DNA of 41,715 nt from an uncultured Granulicella sp. (GCA_937873145.1 CALMVK010000147.1:1-41715), one strand, 5' to 3'. Counted from the first letter of the stretch, positions 1-9,034 are shown. The notes: generated by a model from the sequence alone, not told the origin. A program made the numbers and translations.

Positions 1-336
1 TTTTTAAGCCGCTCTGGCTGAACCAGATGATGTAACCTTAAGGTTGAACGGCCGCTAAGTCCATCGTAATCAATCATCTACACGCATAATAAACAGCTTA
101 CGTTACTAAGGTAACAAGCTTGTTAACGTTCTGGTTATTAGCACGCTGGTTGGATGCATAAGAGGTTTGGCATGGAACCTGCGTTCGCGTTCTACGCCTC
201 TGTTGCAGGTCGGAAACAGGTAGAAGCGTGCTCCTAAAAGCAAAGCAGGAACGGCCCAACGCATCTCAATCAACAGCACGGGGATGCCGTTTTACTGCTT
301 TAAGGCTTCACAGACTTTCTGCGAGGGGTGTACCGG
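1..336. promoter_or_regulatory. Palindrome-rich upstream region without a supported gene
   Basis: No convincing coding sequence is visible in this stretch; the 228-824 ORF is an out-of-frame shadow of the next gene. It is more AT-rich than the coding DNA around it. It holds two perfect palindromes, AACCTTAAGGTT (34-45) and TAACAAGCTTGTTA (112-125), and an interrupted one, GTTAC-TAAG-GTAAC (102-115). They share GTTA/TAAC half-sites, which is typical of operators for dimeric regulators. The regulated gene could be the one at 337 or one left of the window. No clear promoter hexamer pair could be assigned. Confidence 0.4.
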
Positions 337-1284
337 ATGTTGCGGGTGATGATGTTCTGCTTGGCGCTTTGCGGTCCGATGGCTGGACTTGCCCATGCTT
401 CCCTGACTGTTTTGGTGGGGGAACCGTTTGGACGCTGGGGAACGATCATGCCGGTAGGACACGTTTCGCTCTATTTGGACCGCGTGTGCGCCGATGGACC
501 GGTCAAGCTGCGGATGTGTCTTCCGGGCGAGCCGCAGGGAGCTGTCATCGCGCGGCTGGACAAGATCGGGCAGCTAGATTGGATCGGGTCGCCGGTTTTG
601 GATTTCCTATACGGGACCTCCCAGCCGGACCAGATTCTTCCCGTTACCACGAAAGACACGGTCGACGCGCTGCGCCAGAAGTACCGGCAGGAGCATCTGG
701 CCAGCTACTTTCCGGATGGGACGGAAAAGATCAAGCAGGATCGCGAGTGGTGGGAGACTGTGGGGGTCCTCTACTCGCGCAAGGTGTATGCCTATCAGTT
801 GGATACGACGCGGGAGCAGGATGAGCGGTTTGTCGCCCTGATGAACAGCAGCCAGAACCGGCACTCCTACCGCCTGCACAGGTGGAACTGCGCGGACTTC
901 GTGGCGGACGCAGTCGACTTTTACTATCCAGGCATTGTGCGGAGCAATCATGCGGCAGACTTCGCGCTGATGACGCCCAAGCAGGTGGCGCGATGTGTGT
1001 GGAACTTTGGCGAGCAACATCCAGAGGCTCACTTGAAGATGTACGAGATGCCCCAGGTTCCGGGGACGCTGCGCCGCAGCCGTCCAGTTCGTGGAAGTGC
1101 GGAGATGGTTCTGAAGACGAAGCGATACTTGGCGACCCTGCTCGTGATCCAACCGGAGTTGGTGGTGACGTGCGAGATTCTTTACCTGCATCGCGGCCGT
1201 TGGTCCATGGACCAGGGTGGCCCGTCCGAGGGGCCGATGGCGTTCGTGCAGAAGACCGAGCAGCCTACCGTTGCTTCGCGCTGA
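337..1284 (+). CDS. Exported protein, putative permuted NlpC/P60 (papain-fold) enzyme
   Basis: I do not recognise a named family. The 315-residue product begins with a clear signal peptide ending near GLAHA, so it is probably periplasmic or secreted. A His in the segment GHVSLYLD comes early and a Cys in the segment RWNCADFVAD comes much later (about 140 residues). His before Cys, each in these contexts, is the order seen in circularly permuted papain-fold enzymes of the NlpC/P60-LRAT group, which act on peptide or acyl bonds. The ORF track starts at GTG 328, but GAGGGG at 323-328 sits eight bases before ATG 337, so 337 is the better start. purD follows after only 16 bases and may be cotranscribed. 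The enzyme assignment rests on motif order alone and is tentative; the gene itself is well supported. Confidence 0.75.
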   Translation: MLRVMMFCLALCGPMAGLAHASLTVLVGEPFGRWGTIMPVGHVSLYLDRVCADGPVKLRMCLPGEPQGAVIARLDKIGQLDWIGSPVLDFLYGTSQPDQILPVTTKDTVDALRQKYRQEHLASYFPDGTEKIKQDREWWETVGVLYSRKVYAYQLDTTREQDERFVALMNSSQNRHSYRLHRWNCADFVADAVDFYYPGIVRSNHAADFALMTPKQVARCVWNFGEQHPEAHLKMYEMPQVPGTLRRSRPVRGSAEMVLKTKRYLATLLVIQPELVVTCEILYLHRGRWSMDQGGPSEGPMAFVQKTEQPTVASR

Positions 1285-1300
1285 ATGCTAGGTTTTAGAG

Positions 1301-2587
1301 ATGAAAGTTTTAGTTGTAGGTGGAGGCGGCCGGGAGCATGCGCTGGTTTGGGCGCTGCGAAAGAGCCCTCGCGTAACGGAGGTCGTCTGTGCCCCTGGAA
1401 ATGGCGGCATTGCGGACCTCGCCCGATGCGAGCGGCTTGAGGTAACAGACACTCAAGCGCTGGAGCGGCTAGTAAGCCAGGAGCAGCCAGACCTAGTGGT
1501 GATTGGACCGGAGATACCGCTGGCTGCCGGGGCTGTGGACGCGCTGCAGGCCTCCGGAGTTCGGGTCTTCGGACCGACCCAGGCGGCGGCTCAACTCGAG
1601 ACAAGCAAGGCGTTTGCCAAAGATTTTATGCAACGTTGGGCGATTCCGACCGCGGCGTACCAGGTCTGCCGTTCGCTGGCGGAGGTGGACGCTGCCCTGC
1701 CGCGCTTGCCCGGCGGCCTCGTCGTAAAGGTGGATGGACTGGCGGCGGGCAAAGGGGTGGTCGTTTGCGAGACGCAGCAGGAGGCCCGACGGGCGGCGGA
1801 GCAGATGTTCTCCGGGGAGTTGCTCGGGGTGGCGGTGACTCGTGTGCTGCTTGAAGAGAGATTAGAGGGGCCGGAGATCTCGTTTTTCGCGGTGTGCGAT
1901 GGGACCCGTGCGGTGACGCTGGGGGTGGCTCAGGATCACAAGCGGATGGGTGAGGGCGATACGGGGCCGAACACCGGGGGCATGGGCGCTTACTCGACCG
2001 ACGATCTCGTCTCGCCGGAGACAAGCGCGTGGCTGCTCGAGCAGGTGGCACAGCGCGTAGTGGACGGCATGCGCGCGGAGCATATGCCTTTTGCGGGCGT
2101 ACTCTTCGTCGGGCTGATGATGACGGCGGATGGACCGAAGGTGCTCGAGTTCAACACGCGGTTTGGCGATCCGGAGACCGAGGCGCTGGTGCTTCGGCTG
2201 GAGACGGATTTGCTGGACATTCTGGAAGCGGCGGTCGAAGGGCGTGCCAGCTCGGTGGCGATTCGCCTCAAACCCGGCGCCAGTGCATGCGTAGTCGCCG
2301 CCAGCGCGGGGTACCCAGGCACGTACGAGACCGGCAAGCCAATCAGCGGCGAACTTCGCGCAGCCGCGGAAGCGCTCGTCTTCCATGCCGGGACAAGGCT
2401 TGAGAGCGACGGCCAACTGGTGACTTCCGGCGGCCGGGTGCTGGCGGTCTCCGCGGCTGGCGCTGACCTGAACGAAGCACTCACCAGGGCCTATGCCGCA
2501 TTGAACAACATCCAGTTCCCCGGCATGCAGTTCCGTCGCGACATCGGCTGGCGCGCCTTGCAGCAAGGGTCTCCGCGCTCAGGGTGA
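1301..2587 (+). CDS. purD: Phosphoribosylamine--glycine ligase (GARS)
   Basis: PurD catalyses the second step of de novo purine synthesis in the cytoplasm, joining 5-phosphoribosylamine to glycine with ATP hydrolysis to give GAR. The 428-residue length is normal for a stand-alone bacterial GARS. The N-terminal GGGGREHAL loop, the ATP-grasp region with VKVDGLAAGKGVVV, the NTGGMGAYS segment and the metal-binding FNTRFGDPE motif are all present. No fusion to PurM or PurN is seen, and no other purine genes are nearby. The gene follows the exported papain-like protein by 16 bases. Start at ATG 1301 is fixed by the conserved beginning MKVLVVGGGG, although the Shine-Dalgarno match is weak. Confidence 0.97.
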   Translation: MKVLVVGGGGREHALVWALRKSPRVTEVVCAPGNGGIADLARCERLEVTDTQALERLVSQEQPDLVVIGPEIPLAAGAVDALQASGVRVFGPTQAAAQLETSKAFAKDFMQRWAIPTAAYQVCRSLAEVDAALPRLPGGLVVKVDGLAAGKGVVVCETQQEARRAAEQMFSGELLGVAVTRVLLEERLEGPEISFFAVCDGTRAVTLGVAQDHKRMGEGDTGPNTGGMGAYSTDDLVSPETSAWLLEQVAQRVVDGMRAEHMPFAGVLFVGLMMTADGPKVLEFNTRFGDPETEALVLRLETDLLDILEAAVEGRASSVAIRLKPGASACVVAASAGYPGTYETGKPISGELRAAAEALVFHAGTRLESDGQLVTSGGRVLAVSAAGADLNEALTRAYAALNNIQFPGMQFRRDIGWRALQQGSPRSG

Positions 2588-2743
2588 CTCAGTGTAGCCA
2601 TAAAGGGTGCGCTTGGGGTGAGCTTGCGCGGCGCAGCGGCCTGGGTTAGGCTCTCATCCATAGATCGACGAAGTAGCTTCTCCCCCGTACCGCTGTTCTC
2701 CTCCTTCCCTGGTCTACCATCTGATGTTTCACCTGGAGACCCT

Positions 2744-4918
2744 ATGTCTTACACATCCCGTTTTATCTCAAGGCTGATGGCAGCAACGCTGTTTTCCGCT
2801 TCCTGCTTGCCATCGCCTGCGCAGAATCTACGCCGCTCCGTCATGACTGAGAAGGTCGATGATGCGAAGCTGGTCAACCTGCCGGGCAACGTCCGCTCGG
2901 CAGCGCTCGATCCCGCGAACGATCGAGGTGCGGTCGAAGATACCCTGCCGCTCGATCACATGCTGCTCCAGCTCAAGCGATCCGACGCCGCGGAGGCAGC
3001 GCTGACCGCATATCTGGCAACGCTGAACGACGCGAACTCACCCAACTACCACAAGTGGCTCACGGCGGAGACGCTCGGGCAGCAGTATGGGCCGGCTGCC
3101 TCCGACCTGGCGGCCGTGACCTCCTGGCTGGCCAGCCATGGGCTGACCGTCAACCAGGTCTATGCCAATGGCATGGTGATTGACTTCTCCGGGACGGCGC
3201 GGCAGGTCAATGCGGCCTTTCATGCGAACCTGCACCGGCTTCTCGTCAAGGGCGAAGCACACTTTGCCAATACGCAGGACCCGGAGATTCCGGCGGCGCT
3301 GGTGGGCGTGGTGGCCGGCGTGACCAGCCTGAACGACTTCCGTCCGCATCCGATGCACAAAGAGCTGAATACGAACCGCAGCAATGTGCACGCCAGCGCG
3401 CAGAGCACGGCTTCTCCCAACTACACCTTCAACTCCGACGGAAATACCTTGGAAGCCGTCGTTCCGGCTGACCTGGCGACGATCTACAGCTTGAATAAGC
3501 TGTTCAATGCGGGCTACTCAGGTCAGGGGCAAACGATCGTCGTGATCGAGGACACCAACGTCTTCTCGACCACGGACTGGACTACCTTCCGCAGCACCTT
3601 CGGGCTTTCCTCCTACAAATCGGGCTCCTTCACGCAGGTGCATCCGGGGACGAACTGCACCAACCCGGGGGTCACCTCCGACGACCGCGAAGCGATTCTC
3701 GACGCGGAGTGGGCGAGCGCCGCGGCACCCTCGGCAGCGATCGTTCTGGCAAGCTGCGCCAATACCAACACGACCTTCGGCGGCTTGATCGCACTTGACA
3801 ATCTTCTTAGCGAATCCAATCCGCCGAAGATCGTCAGCATCAGCTACGGCGATAGCGAAAGCGAGAACGGCGCGTCCGCAAACTTCTCCTACTCCACCGC
3901 CTACCAGACCGCAGTAGCGGAAGGTGTCTCGGTCTTCGTCGCTTCGGGCGATGAAGGCGCGGCCAGCTCCGACGCCGGCAACACCGTCGCGACCCAAGGC
4001 ATTACCGTCAGCGGTTTCGCCAGCACACCCTATAACGTCGCGGTCGGCGGCACCGACTTCGGCGATACCGTAACGGGCACGACAGCCAACTACTGGAACT
4101 CGGCGAACAGCAAAACCTTTGGTTCGGCCCTGAGCTATCTCCCGGAGATCCCGTGGAACGACTCCTGCGCAAGCTCGTTGCTGGCGGGTTTCTTAGGCTA
4201 TAGCCAGACCTACGGCACCAACGGCTTCTGCAATTCCACCACCGGTCAAACGTTCCTCACGACCGCCGCCGGATCTGGAGGTCCCTCCGGCTGTGCTACC
4301 GGCGTGCCTTCCGTCGCCGGCGAGGTGAGCGGCACCTGTAAAGGTTACGCAAAACCCTCCTGGCAGAAGTTGGTAGGCGTCCCGCAGGACGGCGTACGCG
4401 ACCTTCCGGATGTCTCGCTCTTTGCGGCAAACGGCCTTTGGGGCCACTACTACGTGTACTGCAATACGGATACGAACAATGGTGGCGCCTCCTGCTCGGG
4501 AGCGCCCAGTACGTGGTCAGGCGGCGGGGGTACCAGCTTCGCCTCGCCCATCATGGCGGGCATTCAATCCATGGTCAACCAGTACACGAAGTCTAGCTGG
4601 GGCAATCCAAACCCAACCTACTACGGCCTGGCCAGACTCGAGTACGGCAGCAGCGGTAGCACAACCTGCAACTCAAGCAATGGCAGCGGCGTAGGCGGGA
4701 ACTGCTACTTCTACGACGTGACCTCTGGAGACAACGACCTGGTCTGCACGGGAACCGTCAATTGCTACGATCCTTCCGGCACCTTCGGCGTACTTTCAAC
4801 CTCAAGCAAAAGCTACCTGCCAGCTTACGGCACGACAACTGGCTGGGACTTTGCTACCGGGATCGGCTCCTTGAACGCCACCAACCTGGCGCTCTATTGG
4901 AATTACGCGGCTCACTAA
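2744..4918 (+). CDS. Secreted S53 family peptidase (sedolisin/pro-kumamolisin)
   Basis: This is an acid-active secreted serine-carboxyl peptidase. It has an N-terminal signal peptide ending near PSPAQN, then an activation pro-domain of roughly 190 residues (the 'NYHKWLT' and 'QVNAAFHANL' segments are typical), then the catalytic domain. The sedolisin triad can be placed: Glu and Asp in REAILDAEWA, the oxyanion Asp in VASGDEGA and the nucleophile Ser in GGGTSFASPI. A C-terminal calcium-site-like region (DVTSGDND, GWDFATGIGS) completes the fold. The ORF track begins at 2618, but GGAG six bases before ATG 2744 and the immediate start of the signal peptide there make 2744 the likely start (724 residues). 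Such proteases are abundant in acidobacteria that degrade protein in acidic soil. The gene ends at a strong terminator. Confidence 0.93.
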   Translation: MSYTSRFISRLMAATLFSASCLPSPAQNLRRSVMTEKVDDAKLVNLPGNVRSAALDPANDRGAVEDTLPLDHMLLQLKRSDAAEAALTAYLATLNDANSPNYHKWLTAETLGQQYGPAASDLAAVTSWLASHGLTVNQVYANGMVIDFSGTARQVNAAFHANLHRLLVKGEAHFANTQDPEIPAALVGVVAGVTSLNDFRPHPMHKELNTNRSNVHASAQSTASPNYTFNSDGNTLEAVVPADLATIYSLNKLFNAGYSGQGQTIVVIEDTNVFSTTDWTTFRSTFGLSSYKSGSFTQVHPGTNCTNPGVTSDDREAILDAEWASAAAPSAAIVLASCANTNTTFGGLIALDNLLSESNPPKIVSISYGDSESENGASANFSYSTAYQTAVAEGVSVFVASGDEGAASSDAGNTVATQGITVSGFASTPYNVAVGGTDFGDTVTGTTANYWNSANSKTFGSALSYLPEIPWNDSCASSLLAGFLGYSQTYGTNGFCNSTTGQTFLTTAAGSGGPSGCATGVPSVAGEVSGTCKGYAKPSWQKLVGVPQDGVRDLPDVSLFAANGLWGHYYVYCNTDTNNGGASCSGAPSTWSGGGGTSFASPIMAGIQSMVNQYTKSSWGNPNPTYYGLARLEYGSSGSTTCNSSNGSGVGGNCYFYDVTSGDNDLVCTGTVNCYDPSGTFGVLSTSSKSYLPAYGTTTGWDFATGIGSLNATNLALYWNYAAH

Positions 4919-4933
4919 CACTCAGCAAGAAGC

Positions 4934-4965
4934 GAAAACGCGGAGCCTTCGGGTTCCGCGTTTTC
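4934..4965. terminator. Bidirectional intrinsic terminator between convergent genes
   Basis: GAAAACGCGGAGCC and GGTTCCGCGTTTTC form a 14-bp stem with a single G-U pair around a TTCG tetraloop. The stem has A-rich and T-rich flanks on opposite sides, so it can terminate the sedolisin gene on the plus strand and the alpha/beta hydrolase gene on the minus strand. It starts 15 bases after the sedolisin stop and ends six bases before the hydrolase stop. Confidence 0.9.
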
Positions 4966-4971
4966 TTTGGC

Positions 4972-6243
4972 TCAGCGGCTTGCGGTGGTATTCGTCGCAG
5001 GCTTTGGCGCAGCCGGCAGCAGACCGGGCGTGGGCCGATGACCAGTGTGAATCCACAGGATCAGCTCATCGAAGCTGCGGCCAATCTCGTCGGCAGTGAA
5101 GGTGCAATGGCCGTCACGGTGAACGTATTGCTGCACCAGATTCTGTGAGAATCCGGCAATCGCAACCTGCTCGTTATAGAGCGCCAGGGTGTTGGTAGGA
5201 ATGCGCGGATCATAGGTCGTATGCAGCGCCAGCATGGGCCGGTTGAGCTGGCCATTTGGCGTGTAGTGGTGCACCAGGTACTCGCGTGCGTGCGGGTCTG
5301 CTGTGTAGCGGTGCACGCCATCGTTCAGCGCATTGTCCGAAGCAGAACTCCCTGGGCTGGTTCCGGCGTAGAGAAGATTGCGATTGTCGAACGGATTGCC
5401 TCCCGCGCGGCGCTGCATATCGGCAATCACGTAGGTAAAGTACACCATCGCATCGGCGACCTCGACATCCGTATGCAAGCCGGTCAGGTTGCGCATGGAG
5501 GTCGCTGCCACTGGATTGGTTTTGAGTGCATCCTCAACCCGCCGACGCAGACTGCGGGACTCCTGGAACTCCGGCGGTGAAGGAACCAGCGTCGGCAGCA
5601 AGCCCGGAAAGTAAAAATCGAAGGCGGCTCGCCAGGCAAAGCGCCGTTGGAAGGCGAGATCGGTCGGTCCAACCGATCCACATAGATCGAGCCCTCCGGC
5701 GTAGGGCTTGGGGTTGAGTTCCAGCTCCGCCGTTACCAGCGCGCCGCCCATCGAGCCTCCCTCGACAAGCGTCTCCATTTGCCTGGCGGCTTTTTTGCCC
5801 TCCGCCGGTTGTCCGTAGTGCTTGATGAAGTACTGGCGTAGCTGCTCCGTCTCCGGGTAAGCCTCGGCCATCGCCCAGCCGGTAGCGGAGTAGCCGGACT
5901 GGATGATCGCGTAACCGCGATCGAAGATTGGCTGTGTCTGCTCGCTCAATGGACTGCTCAATCGATAGGTAAACGGGCCTTCCGCGTAGCCATGAAAATA
6001 CACCACGAGCGAATGATTCCAGGCGGCCGGAACGTCGATCCGGTATGGAACCGCCCTCAGTGTGCCGATCTCCGTCGTCCCGGCGGCCGTGTGAGTCACC
6101 TCAGGCTCGGGGCTGCCCGCAGCCTGGGCCACTGCCGTGCCGATGCGGCCCGCGCCCAAAATCCACGCCGCCAGAAGCAAGGCGGGGCGTACCTTCCGGA
6201 CGGAGCGTAGATCGCGTGACAGCAAGCATTGAAAACTTAACAT
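4972..6243 (-). CDS. Exported alpha/beta hydrolase (putative esterase or peptidase)
   Basis: The 423-residue protein has an N-terminal signal-like hydrophobic stretch ending near GTAVAQA, so it is probably exported. The fold is an alpha/beta hydrolase: an oxyanion-hole HGYA, the nucleophile elbow GGSMGG, a probable acid residue in TTYDPRIP and the catalytic His in HRDGHCTF. The region between nucleophile and acid is long and helical, suggesting a lid domain. The layout resembles prolyl-oligopeptidase-like and feruloyl/tannase-like esterases, but the substrate cannot be read from the sequence. ATG 6243 lacks a good ribosome site. An internal GTG before VRPALLLAAW would give a more usual signal peptide, so the start is uncertain. 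It converges on the sedolisin gene. Confidence 0.85.
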   Translation of the reverse strand: MLSFQCLLSRDLRSVRKVRPALLLAAWILGAGRIGTAVAQAAGSPEPEVTHTAAGTTEIGTLRAVPYRIDVPAAWNHSLVVYFHGYAEGPFTYRLSSPLSEQTQPIFDRGYAIIQSGYSATGWAMAEAYPETEQLRQYFIKHYGQPAEGKKAARQMETLVEGGSMGGALVTAELELNPKPYAGGLDLCGSVGPTDLAFQRRFAWRAAFDFYFPGLLPTLVPSPPEFQESRSLRRRVEDALKTNPVAATSMRNLTGLHTDVEVADAMVYFTYVIADMQRRAGGNPFDNRNLLYAGTSPGSSASDNALNDGVHRYTADPHAREYLVHHYTPNGQLNRPMLALHTTYDPRIPTNTLALYNEQVAIAGFSQNLVQQYVHRDGHCTFTADEIGRSFDELILWIHTGHRPTPGLLPAAPKPATNTTASR

Positions 6244-6380
6244 AGCTGCAATGTAGCGTCATTCTACGCGTTGGCGCGTTCCTCCGCGAACTCGCCGCCA
6301 GAGATAGGGACGTACCTCTTCAGCGCCCAAGCTCTCCAAGTACGGACAAGCGAGGCTGATCGGACGAGCGAAGTAGGACT

Positions 6381-6671
6381 TCAGTTCGGCGAAGGCATCG
6401 TTGCGCTCTCGACGACCAAGATCGGTATACTGGCTTTGGACGGCACCAGCTTCAAACCCAGTTGATCATTCAGAGCATCGTTCACGATCGAAAAGGGAAA
6501 GGTAAGAGGCTCGGCACTATCCGGAACTTGCCATTTGACTTCTACCGCGTAGACGCCGGGCAATCCGGTGCGATCGATAACATTCGTCATAAGCTGGCCA
6601 GTAAGTGCCGAGGCGAATCCATCCATATCAATGGAATCGCAATGGCAAATTAATTGCAAAAATCTTCGCGT
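6381..6671 (-). pseudogene. C-terminal remnant of a TIGR03435 family protein
   Basis: The minus-strand reading frame encodes a segment matching the end of the TIGR03435 soil-associated family: FASALTGQL, then VIDRTGLPGVY, then DQLGLKLVPSKASIPILVV and a PSPN ending. Full-length members are usually well over 200 residues, whereas only about 90 are left here. The frame is closed by TGA at 6672-6674, and I found no continuation in other frames, where the Flp pilin gene now lies on the other strand. No ribosome site or ATG precedes it. I read it as a truncated, probably non-functional copy. The family has no known function and is expanded in acidobacteria, which supports the taxonomic guess. Confidence 0.7.
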
Positions 6672-6760
6672 TCAGCTTAATGAAATGTCGCAGGCTGCCG
6701 ATAAGGAAAGGGAGAGGCGGGAAGAAGAAGTCCCGCTCGAATGGGATTGGGAGAATGAAG

Positions 6761-6937
6761 ATGAAAGATAGTTTACGGTGGCGCGACCGGCTGCTTTCCG
6801 AAGACGGCCAGGATGTCGTCGAATATGCGCTGGTGATTACGCTAGTGGGATTCAGTGCAATCGTTTGCATGAAAGGATTTGCGTCCACAATCTCTTCATT
6901 GGCGAACATCGGAGCCAGCATTATCAGCACCTTGTAA
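6761..6937 (+). CDS. Flp/Fap-type pilin, orphan
   Basis: This encodes a 58-residue class IVb (Tad) pilin precursor. A short charged leader, MKDSLRWRDRLLSEDG, is followed by QDVVEYALVITLVGF, the conserved Flp core with the Glu at +5 and the adjacent Tyr, and then a hydrophobic helix. A TadV-type prepilin peptidase would cleave after the Gly. Flp pilins form bundled adhesive fibres at the cell surface. GGGAG at 6749-6753 lies seven bases before ATG 6761 and only one base before ATG 6755, so I choose 6761. The ORF track shows a longer, unlikely frame from 6605. No tad assembly genes are in the window, so assembly must depend on a locus elsewhere. Confidence 0.85.
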   Translation: MKDSLRWRDRLLSEDGQDVVEYALVITLVGFSAIVCMKGFASTISSLANIGASIISTL

Positions 6938-7036
6938 TCATGCCTATGCAAACCGCACCGCCACAAACCTTGTTGTTCTTTTTGCTTGATACCGCTTTTG
7001 GAGGAGGTACGCGGCTTTACTTCCGCAAGCGACATC

Positions 7037-8458
7037 CTATCCATTCTTCCGCAGCGCCTGCATGGCGGCGATATACGCCTTTGCATCGAATTTCTTGCTT
7101 GTACTCGCGCCGGACATGTAGCGGATCTTGCCGAAGACGGCTCGCTCTCCCCATGCCCGGTCGAACTTTCCTACCATGGACCAGGCGAGACCCGAATAGC
7201 CATTCGGGTCTCGCCCATCGAGAAAATACTTGTCGTTCAGATACACGCCATATTTCATGGCCGTCGCTACGTCTGGAGTCCATTCCAGAATCTTTTTACC
7301 CCAGTACATCCGCATATAGTTATGCGTCCAGCCGTTTTCCACCATCTGGATTTGCGCTGCGTTCCAAAGTTCGTCATAGGTCTCGGCGCGCTCCAGTTGT
7401 TCCAGGCTGTACAGCGGATTTCGAATATCATGCGCATGTGCCGCAATCGTCTTCTTCGCCCAATCCTCCGCGCACTCAGCCGAGTCATACAGCGGGTTGT
7501 ACTTAACAAAGTTGATCGAGAGTTCCCGCCAGGCAATCAGTTCGTTGAAATAGCTCTCCTTGGCCTCTTTGAGCGCAGGATTTCCTTCTGCCGCTTTGGC
7601 CACCGCCAAAGCGATCGTCTGCGAACCCACGTGACCGTAGTGCAGGTAAGGCGACATCGCCGAAGTGCCGTCCGTCTCCGGATGATTGCGCGTTACGGTG
7701 TATTTGCCGAGCATCGTGGCGGTAAACCGCTCCAGCCGGGCCAGACCGGCATGCGTTCCACCCTTCCACGCCGCCACCGGCTTTACGCTGCGATCGAAGT
7801 CCGTCCAACCCTCCGTGATATCTGCACGCACGTCATCGGCATAAAAGTTTGCCGGGCGCTTCCAGGCATGCTCGGCGTGCGGGTTCTCGTAAGGCACCAG
7901 ATACTCCGGCAGCAGCCTATAAAGTCGCGGCCGGATGGTGTACGCACCGTACTGCGCCTTCTCCATCAGCTTCGACGGCACAATCACATCTGCGTCGACT
8001 GTCCAGAAAGGGATCCGGATACGTTCCGCCAGTTGCTTGCGCCAACGCTCCGGCTCACGCATCGGGTTCTCGTCACCAATGACCATTGCGGCCTGAACGT
8101 CTGCTAAGAAACGCTCATGCGACTCATTTGGGGCACGGCGCATGACAAAGCTGATATTGCGTTTCGCTAAATCCTCCTCAATGTCGGGAAGACCTTGATT
8201 GAGAAAGACGTAATGACGCAGATTGGCATGGGGAAAGTTCGAGATGCCGGCAAAATACACCACCAAGGGAAGCGCAAGCTCATTCGCAAGGGCAACCGCC
8301 AGGTTTACGGCATGGTTATCAACCCCGCGTTCAGCTCTTTGCATCCAGTACACAATGCACTTTCCCTTTGGGTCGGGAGTTCCTTCACGACGGATAGTGA
8401 TACGTGTATTCTCGGCAAGGTGCCGAACGTCTGGCTGTGCTTTTTGACTCGATGCCAT
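7037..8458 (-). CDS. Class II CPD photolyase (deoxyribodipyrimidine photo-lyase)
   Basis: This flavoprotein repairs cyclobutane pyrimidine dimers with light energy. The 473-residue length and several blocks fit class II photolyases rather than the E. coli PhrB class: an N-terminal VYWMQRAERGVDNHAV segment, a middle region with the FAD-binding helices (SPYLHYGHVGSQ, FNELIAWRELSINF) and the diagnostic THNYMRMYWGKKILEW near the C-terminus. The last part, DPNGYSGLAWSMVGKFDRAWGER, is also typical. The gene stands alone, with a 209-base non-coding gap before the oxidase operon, so it is probably transcribed by itself. No clear light-regulatory sequence could be identified upstream. The start is ATG 8458. 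Confidence 0.93.
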   Translation of the reverse strand: MASSQKAQPDVRHLAENTRITIRREGTPDPKGKCIVYWMQRAERGVDNHAVNLAVALANELALPLVVYFAGISNFPHANLRHYVFLNQGLPDIEEDLAKRNISFVMRRAPNESHERFLADVQAAMVIGDENPMREPERWRKQLAERIRIPFWTVDADVIVPSKLMEKAQYGAYTIRPRLYRLLPEYLVPYENPHAEHAWKRPANFYADDVRADITEGWTDFDRSVKPVAAWKGGTHAGLARLERFTATMLGKYTVTRNHPETDGTSAMSPYLHYGHVGSQTIALAVAKAAEGNPALKEAKESYFNELIAWRELSINFVKYNPLYDSAECAEDWAKKTIAAHAHDIRNPLYSLEQLERAETYDELWNAAQIQMVENGWTHNYMRMYWGKKILEWTPDVATAMKYGVYLNDKYFLDGRDPNGYSGLAWSMVGKFDRAWGERAVFGKIRYMSGASTSKKFDAKAYIAAMQALRKNG

Positions 8459-8667
8459 ATCTTTCGAAGTCTAGTACAAACGTATCGATCTAGCGGACGG
8501 TCAAGAACATGCGCTTCATGTCACGGCAACAGGAACACCGCCGTCTATGACTTCCAATCAACAGCAGCGCAATACACAAGGATCTTTAGCATGATTTACT
8601 AAAACTGAATTTGATACGCCGCCAGCCTGGCATGTCTTCCAGCGCCTACGATTGTCTACAGCTTCCT

Positions 8668-9003
8668 CTACCAGAGACCCCAAGCGCGACTTACATAGTC
8701 TGAGAGCGTCATGGTAATCAGCACGATAAACGTAAAGAACCCCGCGCCAACCGTAATCTTGATCAGCCGCGATTGATACTTCACATGCATGAAGAAGAGG
8801 ATGACGACTGTCGCTTTAAAGCAGGCAATGCCTAAAGCCACGATTGGATTGAAGACCCCGAGCTCTACCTTTGCTGCCAAAACCGTCAAGATGGTGCCGA
8901 CCAGCAAAGTGGCATAGACATAGCTGTATTGGAGCGGCGTGACGATATGAGCTTCGGAGTGCTCAGGATTGGTGACGTTCAGTGCATCGTTCTTATCGGA
9001 CAC
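8668..9003 (-). CDS. ctaF: Cytochrome c oxidase subunit IV (prokaryotic type)
   Basis: This small membrane subunit belongs to the caa3 oxidase and is the last gene of the operon. Three hydrophobic segments are visible: YVYATLLVGTILTVLAA, ALGIACFKATVVILFFMHV and VGAGFFTFIVLITMTL. The FFMHVK segment is typical of prokaryotic COX4. It stabilises the catalytic core and carries no cofactor. The ORF track begins at TTG 9009, but AGGAG lies directly against that codon and six bases before GTG 9003, which makes GTG 9003 the better start (111 residues). It follows ctaE after a gap of about 30 bases. Confidence 0.88.
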   Translation of the reverse strand: MSDKNDALNVTNPEHSEAHIVTPLQYSYVYATLLVGTILTVLAAKVELGVFNPIVALGIACFKATVVILFFMHVKYQSRLIKITVGAGFFTFIVLITMTLSDYVSRAWGLW

Positions 9004-9034
9004 CTGCAACTCCTAAAGGTAAACTGGGCGCGAG

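Noticed and set aside
2618-2743. Upstream extension of the sedolisin ORF
   Set aside because: The signal peptide and the ribosome site both point to ATG 2744.
6986-8107. 373-residue plus-strand ORF opposite the photolyase
   Set aside because: It is antisense to a well-supported photolyase gene and shows no recognisable motif.
8459-8667. Terminator or small RNA after the oxidase operon
   Set aside because: Only weak short hairpins without a T-tract are visible, so nothing can be supported in this gap.
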